From contig NZ_JAMGBG010000027.1 in the NCBI RefSeq assembly GCF_023516595.1, positions 62,001 through 126,000 of the forward strand: 64,000 bases of DNA. The letters are read 5' to 3'. Of the stretch, positions 59,913 through 64,000 are shown piece after piece. Source of the DNA: Streptomyces neyagawaensis (GTDB lineage Bacteria; Actinomycetota; Actinomycetes; Streptomycetales; Streptomycetaceae). A program made the position numbers and the translations under genes. Position 1 is the first letter of the stretch; every line of letters begins with the position of its first letter. Under the pieces are notes generated by a model, which was given only the letters and a program-made list of their open reading frames with translations, had not been told where the DNA came from and made no database searches.

Positions 59913-61667
59913 TTACTGCGAGGCGCCGGCACTCGGCGAGGGGGACTCCGTGGGGGTCGCCTCCGTGGGGGCGGCCTCCACCTTCAGTTCGACGGTGAGG
60001 GTCGCGCCGCCCTCGGTCTCGATGCGGAGGAGGTAGGTGCCGGGGGCGTCGTCCGCGTACAGCTTCGGCAGGGTGAGCAGGCCGTCCTTGTCGGTCTGCA
60101 GGCCCGTCAGGGTGCGGAGCGGCTTGCCGTCGGCGGGGTTCCTGAAGAAGGGGCCCTTGTCGTTCTCGGTGGGGTCCACGGGCGACTTGATGAGGGTCGC
60201 CGTGGCCGCGACCTTGCCTGCGACCGCACCCTTGTAGGTGGCCTTCACCGCGACCTGTTCGGCGAACTCGCCGTTCGCGACGCAGGTCAGCTCGGTGGTC
60301 GTGGTGCGGGCGAGGGCGTCGGCCCGGCGGGCGGTGACGGTCGCCGTGTAGTCGAGGGCGGCCACGGTGCGGCCCACGACGGTGGCGCGGACGGTGACGG
60401 CGCCGGTCTTCTCGCCGGCCACGAGCCCGGGGGCGGTCGCCTTGCCGGTGCTGTCCGTGACGACCGTGGCGACCTTCTCGCCGCCGGTGAAGGTGGTGTC
60501 CGTGTCGCCGATGACGGTGAAGCGGACCCTGACCTTCGCGACGGCCTTGCCGGCCTTGGTCTCCGTGCGGGCGGCGATCCGGTCGGTGAAGGTGGCGCCG
60601 GCGGTGGCGGTGAGCTTCGCCGGGCCCGCGGCCTCCAGGTGGTGCACCGTGTCGGTGTTGGTGGGCGGCTTCGTCGGCGGGGTGGGTGGGGTCGGCGGCT
60701 TGGGCGTGGAGCCGCCGCCGGGCTTGCCGCCACCGGGCTTGTCCTTGTTCGGCGGGGTCGGGCTGGGGCTGGGCTTCGTGCCGCCCGAGCCGCCCTTGTT
60801 CCCGGTGTTGCCGTTCCCGGTGGTTCCGCCGCCGTTGCCACTCGGGGTGCGGGGCAGCGAGCCGGTGCCGTCGGGGATCTCGTGGGTGCCCTTGCGGTAG
60901 TACTCCAGCCACGACATGACGGTCTTGTAGTAGGCCGTCGAGTTGTTGTAGCTGAGGATCGCGCTGCGCAGGTTCGCGCTGTCGGACAGGTCCCAGTTGA
61001 ACCGGCACAGGTAGTGACCCGCGGCCAGGGCGGCGTCGTAGACGTTGTTGGGGTCCTTGGCGCCATCGCTGTTGCCGTCGCGGCCCGCCCACTCCCAGGT
61101 GGAGGGGATGAACTGCATGGGACCGACCGCCCGGTCGTGCGTGGTGTCGTCGTCGTACGCGCCGTTGTCGGTGTCGCTGATGTTCGCGAAGCCGTTGCCG
61201 TTGAGCTGGGGGCCGAGGATCTTGCCTATCGTCGTGCCGCTCGCGTCGACACGGCCGCCGCGCGCCTGGCCGGACTCGACCTTGCCGATGGCGGCGAGCA
61301 GTTGCCAGGGCAGGTTGCAGCCGGGCTTGGAGTCGCGCAGGGACGCCTCGGCCTTCTTGTAGGCGTCGAGGACGGTCGCGGGGATGCCCCGCTCGCCGCC
61401 GCCGACCGTGGGCGAGTCGTCGCCCGTGCCGGGTGAGGGCTTCGGGCTGTCGAGGGGCGGGAGGTCCGTGTAGTAGCGCCCGTCGCCCGACGCGGTGTCC
61501 TCGGAGTAGGTGGTCGCCTCCGGCGAGGGTGACTCGGCGGTCTGTCTCCCGGCGCTGTCGGTGGTCACTCCCGGAGCCTGGGACGCGGCCAGTGCCGCTA
61601 CCGTGGCCGCGGCCAGGGCGGTGGTGGCCGCCCCCTTGCGGAGCCTCAATCCGAACTGCGCCGCCAT
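59913..61667 (-). CDS. Secreted lytic transglycosylase with C-terminal Ig-like domains
   Basis: A 584-residue secreted cell-wall enzyme. A signal peptide (about 1-33) is followed by a disordered Thr/Ser/Asp/Pro stretch and an SLT-type transglycosylase domain (about 95-265). The active-site Glu is in LLAAIGKVESGQARGG, followed by GPMQFIPSTWEWAG and NNVYDAALAAGHYLC, typical of the MltB group. A Pro/Gly/Thr-rich linker leads to a C-terminal beta-rich region (about 350-560) with Ig/invasin-like folds (e.g. KVRVRFTVIGDTDTTF). It probably cleaves peptidoglycan during growth or sporulation. The leader has repeated TCCGGATTT boxes. Confidence 0.93.
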   Translation of the reverse strand: MAAQFGLRLRKGAATTALAAATVAALAASQAPGVTTDSAGRQTAESPSPEATTYSEDTASGDGRYYTDLPPLDSPKPSPGTGDDSPTVGGGERGIPATVLDAYKKAEASLRDSKPGCNLPWQLLAAIGKVESGQARGGRVDASGTTIGKILGPQLNGNGFANISDTDNGAYDDDTTHDRAVGPMQFIPSTWEWAGRDGNSDGAKDPNNVYDAALAAGHYLCRFNWDLSDSANLRSAILSYNNSTAYYKTVMSWLEYYRKGTHEIPDGTGSLPRTPSGNGGGTTGNGNTGNKGGSGGTKPSPSPTPPNKDKPGGGKPGGGSTPKPPTPPTPPTKPPTNTDTVHHLEAAGPAKLTATAGATFTDRIAARTETKAGKAVAKVRVRFTVIGDTDTTFTGGEKVATVVTDSTGKATAPGLVAGEKTGAVTVRATVVGRTVAALDYTATVTARRADALARTTTTELTCVANGEFAEQVAVKATYKGAVAGKVAATATLIKSPVDPTENDKGPFFRNPADGKPLRTLTGLQTDKDGLLTLPKLYADDAPGTYLLRIETEGGATLTVELKVEAAPTEATPTESPSPSAGASQ

Positions 61668-62080
61668 TGAGTGAACCCTCCCCGGTGGTCGATCGCCTTG
61701 GCGTTCTTCCCTTTTGACACTGTCTCGGGCGACTTCTCCGGATTTTCTCCGGAGCGGCCTTCCCGCTCTGCTACACCGACTACGGAGTTCCGGATTTGGT
61801 TGCCCTGTTACGGCGTTTCCTTCTCCGGATTTCCGATGACCCCCGCACGCATCGACGCGGCGGCCCAGGCGACCCTACGGCAACTTCCGTCGCCCGGACA
61901 CCCGTTCGTGCCCGATTTCCGCCGGTTGCCCCTGCCCGTTCGCTGTCACGCGGGCGCACGCCGGGGGCGGCGGGCGTCGCGCATACTGACGCCGGTGATC
62001 GCCGGACCGGCCGACCGCGCCGGAGGTCCACCACGGACACTTCACGCACAATGCCACAAAATCCGCTCCAGGGGGACGAA
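61668..62080. promoter_or_regulatory. Divergent regulatory region with three TCCGGATTT boxes
   Basis: Between the transglycosylase and DUF4184 genes. TCCGGATTT occurs at 61737-61745, 61789-61797 and 61824-61832, all in the same orientation on the plus strand. The rest is unremarkable; no gene or riboswitch is recognisable. Confidence 0.5.
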
Positions 62081-62929
62081 TTGCCTTTCACGCTGAGCCA
62101 TGCGGCCGCCGTGCTGCCCGCGCTGCGCGGGGACGGGAGCGCGCGGGGGCGACTCGTACCGTCGGTGCTCGTCGCCGGTTCGTTCGCGCCCGATCTGACC
62201 TATTACGCGGCGAGTGTGCTGCCGGGGGCGATGGAATTCGGCGACGTCACGCACTCCTTCGCCGGGGTCTTCACCGTCGACGTGCTGTTCACCTGGGCGT
62301 TGGTGGGCGTGTGGCTGGTGCTCCGGGAGCCGCTCGTCGCGCTGCTGCCGAGGACGCGGCGGGCGCGGGTGGCCTCGCTGGTGCGGTGCGGGGCCGGCGT
62401 GCGGCGGGTGGGTCCGTCGCTGGTGCTGTGGTGGTACGTCTCCGCGGTGCTGGGTGCGCTCACCCATGTCGTCTGGGACGCGTTCACGCATCTCGACCGG
62501 TGGGGGATGCGGCTGTTTCCGGTGCTGGGTGAGGAGTTCGCGGGCTCGCCGTTGTACTGGTACCTCCAGTACGGCGGTTCGGCGGTCGCGGCGGTCGTGA
62601 TCGCCGTGTTCCTGGTGCTGGCGCTGCGCCGTCAGCCGGTGGGCGAGCCCGTGGGTGTGCCGGTGCTCTCCTCGGCCGACCGGTGGGTGGCGGGCGCCGT
62701 GATCGGGGGGTGCGCGCTGATCGCGACGGCGCAGCGGGTGGCCCGCTGGTGGGCCTCCTGGGGTTCGATCGCCAAACCGTACGAGGTGATCCCGACGGTG
62801 TGCTTCGGGGCCGGGGCCGGGCTGATGGTCGGCGTGGTGCTGTACGGCGTAGGCGTCAGGATCTGGCGCCCGGCTTCCGCTGCGGTGATCGCAGCCGACG
62901 CGGAGGCGGACAGCTCGGTCCGCCGCTGA
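62081..62929 (+). CDS. DUF4184 family membrane protein
   Basis: A 282-residue membrane protein with the DUF4184 start PFTLSHAAAVLPAL, PDLTYYAASVLPGAMEFGDVTHSF and ALTHVVWDAFTHLDRWGMRLF. About six TM segments carry embedded His and Asp residues (HAAAV, THVVWDAFTH), resembling metal-dependent membrane hydrolases of the LexA-binding/YfhO-type DUF4184 group; the function is unproven. I chose TTG 62081, with AGGGGGA upstream, because the family starts at PFTLSH; ATG 62051 gives an extra ten residues. Confidence 0.85.
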   Translation: MPFTLSHAAAVLPALRGDGSARGRLVPSVLVAGSFAPDLTYYAASVLPGAMEFGDVTHSFAGVFTVDVLFTWALVGVWLVLREPLVALLPRTRRARVASLVRCGAGVRRVGPSLVLWWYVSAVLGALTHVVWDAFTHLDRWGMRLFPVLGEEFAGSPLYWYLQYGGSAVAAVVIAVFLVLALRRQPVGEPVGVPVLSSADRWVAGAVIGGCALIATAQRVARWWASWGSIAKPYEVIPTVCFGAGAGLMVGVVLYGVGVRIWRPASAAVIAADAEADSSVRR

Positions 62930-63176
62930 GCACCGGACGGCGGCGCACGGGGGCCCCACGGGGGATACGGGGTCTGGCCGCGCCGGGGGCGTATGGCGGG
63001 ACGTGGCCCAGCAGGGCCGGGACGGGGTGGGTGAGCCTCCAGGGGATCAGTGTGTGCGCCCAGCGGCGGTGGGGCGCCCATGGGAAGTGGGGCTGCACCC
63101 TGGAGAGGCGGGTGAGCGCCCGTGGCAGGCGGCCGGCAGCTGTCGCGGTACGGCGGCGGAGCGTGCGTATGCCCAT
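62856..63176 (-). CDS. Doubtful small Arg-rich protein
   Basis: A 106-residue frame starting MGIRTLRRRTATAAGRLPRA with a GAGG-like site eight bases upstream. Small proteins with a MGIRTL-type start occur in Streptomyces as I recall. The rest is Pro/Arg-rich without a recognisable domain, and its end overlaps the DUF4184 gene antisense, so it could be a shadow. The wider gap (62930-63370) has nothing else. Confidence 0.3.
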   Translation of the reverse strand: MGIRTLRRRTATAAGRLPRALTRLSRVQPHFPWAPHRRWAHTLIPWRLTHPVPALLGHVPPYAPGAARPRIPRGAPVRRRPVLSGGPSCPPPRRLRSPQRKPGARS

Positions 63177-63370
63177 GCGGGCATCCTCATGCCGCCCCGC
63201 CCCGCCGGGCCCCTCGACGGGGTCCAGCCGGGTGACACCGGGGGCGCGCCGCGGGGGCGGATGGGAGAGTGCCGGGGAGCGCCGCTGAGGGGGGTGGCGC
63301 TGTGGCAGAGGCGGGCGGCACCGGCAGAGGCCGGCCCCTGAGCGAGCACCGAAGGACCGAGGGGACGACC

Positions 63371-64000
63371 GGTCCGCTCGGCACCGCCGGACAGCGCCGT
63401 CGTGGCGAAGCGCCGCTGCGGCGGAGTAACGAGGGCGGCAGGGAAAACCAGCCCCCTCGGAAGGGGCACGGGAGCGCCGCTGGCCAGCCGGTCCGCTCGG
63501 CACCGCCGGACAGCGCCGTCGTGGCGAAGCGCCGCTGCGGCGGAGTAACGAGGGCGGCAGGGAAAACCAGCCCCCTCGGAAGGGGCACGGGAGCGCCGCT
63601 GGCCAGCCGGTCCGCTCGGCACCGCCGGACAGCACCATCGTGGCGAAGCGCCGTCGCGGCGGAATGAAGAGGGCGGCAGCAAGCAGCCCTCGAGAGGGGC
63701 GTCGAAACGACGGGCGAGGGACAACCAGCCCCTCCCAAGGGGCACGGGAGCGCCGCTGGCCAGCCGGTCCGCCCGGCACCGCCGGACAGCACCATCGTGA
63801 CAGAGCGCCGTTGCGGCGGAGTTAAGGGGGCGGCAGGGGAACCAGCCCTCGAGAGGGACGCCGGAACGACGGGCGACCGGCTCCCTCGGCAGCACCGTTC
63901 CGGCGGTGCCGGCCGGTCCGCACGGCACCGCCAGGCAGCACCGTTCCGGTGGAGCCGGCCGGTCCGCACGGCACCGCCGGACAGCGCCATCGTCGCGAAG
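63371..64000. repeat. Array of 119-bp direct repeats running off the window
   Basis: Units beginning GGTCCGCTCGGCACCGCCGG start at 63371 and 63490 (119 bp each, identical over the whole unit) and 63609. Longer or shorter variants start at 63766, 63915 and 63961. Each unit contains CGGCGGAGTAACGAGGGCGG and a CCCCCTCGGAAGGGG hairpin. Later units carry an extra segment with CCCTCGAGAGGGG. The period is not a multiple of three, so the open frames do not encode a conserved repeat protein. The array continues past 64000. Confidence 0.93.

Noticed and set aside
61668..61860. ydaO-type c-di-AMP riboswitch upstream of the transglycosylase
   Set aside because: The characteristic conserved segments of that class are not found; only TCCGGATTT repeats are visible.
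63047..63928. Long minus-strand protein across the 119-bp repeats
   Set aside because: The unit length is not divisible by three, and successive units are read in different frames; no domain is recognisable.
63371..64000. CRISPR array
   Set aside because: Units are contiguous 119-bp direct repeats with no constant-length spacers, and no cas gene is present.

Overview
The window is a piece of a Streptomyces-type (high-GC actinomycete) chromosome. The signs are very high GC, third-position G/C bias throughout, many GTG starts, GTGA/ATGA stop-start overlaps, and families typical of the genus: TerD paralogues, a WhiJ-like XRE/DUF397/ATPase cluster, DUF2293, DUF3068, an SPW_0924-type miniprotein and an actinobacterial rpsA. 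From memory, the order uvrB ... coaE - PAC2 - rpsA - methyltransferase - hrpB is a conserved core segment of Streptomyces chromosomes. Most of the window is therefore ordinary vertical backbone with small accessory pockets. I see no transposase, phage structural gene, rRNA, canonical tRNA or CRISPR array.

Region by region. 0.7-3.3 kb: a three-gene polar amino-acid ABC importer. 3.4-6.4 kb: aroQ, an LD-carboxypeptidase-like S66 peptidase and an MHS-type MFS transporter. 6.5-11.6 kb: a metal/stress block on the minus strand (cation/H+ antiporter, TerC, two TerD proteins). The terC gene is preceded by a sequence with the yybP-ykoY manganese-riboswitch signature. 11.7-16.7 kb: uvrB, an MHYT sensor, a secreted glycerophosphodiesterase and a DNA alkyltransferase. 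17-19 kb: pseudouridine catabolism (psuG plus a PfkB kinase). 20-26 kb: CorA, a CBS protein, a P-loop-less uridine-kinase-like protein, DUF2293, DUF1772 and an orphan gltD. 26-29 kb: an AhpD-like/MocR divergent pair, then a truncated PEP-synthase-like fragment running into a tyrosine-phosphatase-like gene. 29-33 kb: a methyltransferase and the XRE/DUF397/ATPase cluster, ending at a roughly 400-bp array of degenerate 20-bp repeats. 33-39.6 kb: an ABC exporter, a small protein, a deaminase-type amidohydrolase and a FUSC-type membrane protein.

39.8-41.4 kb holds the most unusual item. Downstream of a gene of unknown function on the minus strand lies a short RNA-like sequence. It folds into a complete tRNA body in circularly permuted order (T arm, closed acceptor stem, D arm), and its ends emerge from the anticodon stem. 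This layout recalls the tRNA-like module of bacterial Y RNAs, yet no Ro60 gene is in the window. 41.7-45.3 kb: RidA, a hydantoin/Asp-Glu racemase, an NCS1 permease and their probable GntR regulator, with a clear palindromic operator. 45.4-51.2 kb: proline iminopeptidase, family 5 uracil-DNA glycosylase, an S4 protein, DoxX, a methyltransferase, an acyltransferase and a TPR protein. 51.2-58.5 kb: coaE, a PAC2 protein, rpsA with a recognisable promoter, a methyltransferase and hrpB. 58.5-64 kb: DUF3068, an SPW_0924-type miniprotein, a secreted lytic transglycosylase and DUF4184. The window then ends inside an array of 119-bp direct repeats.
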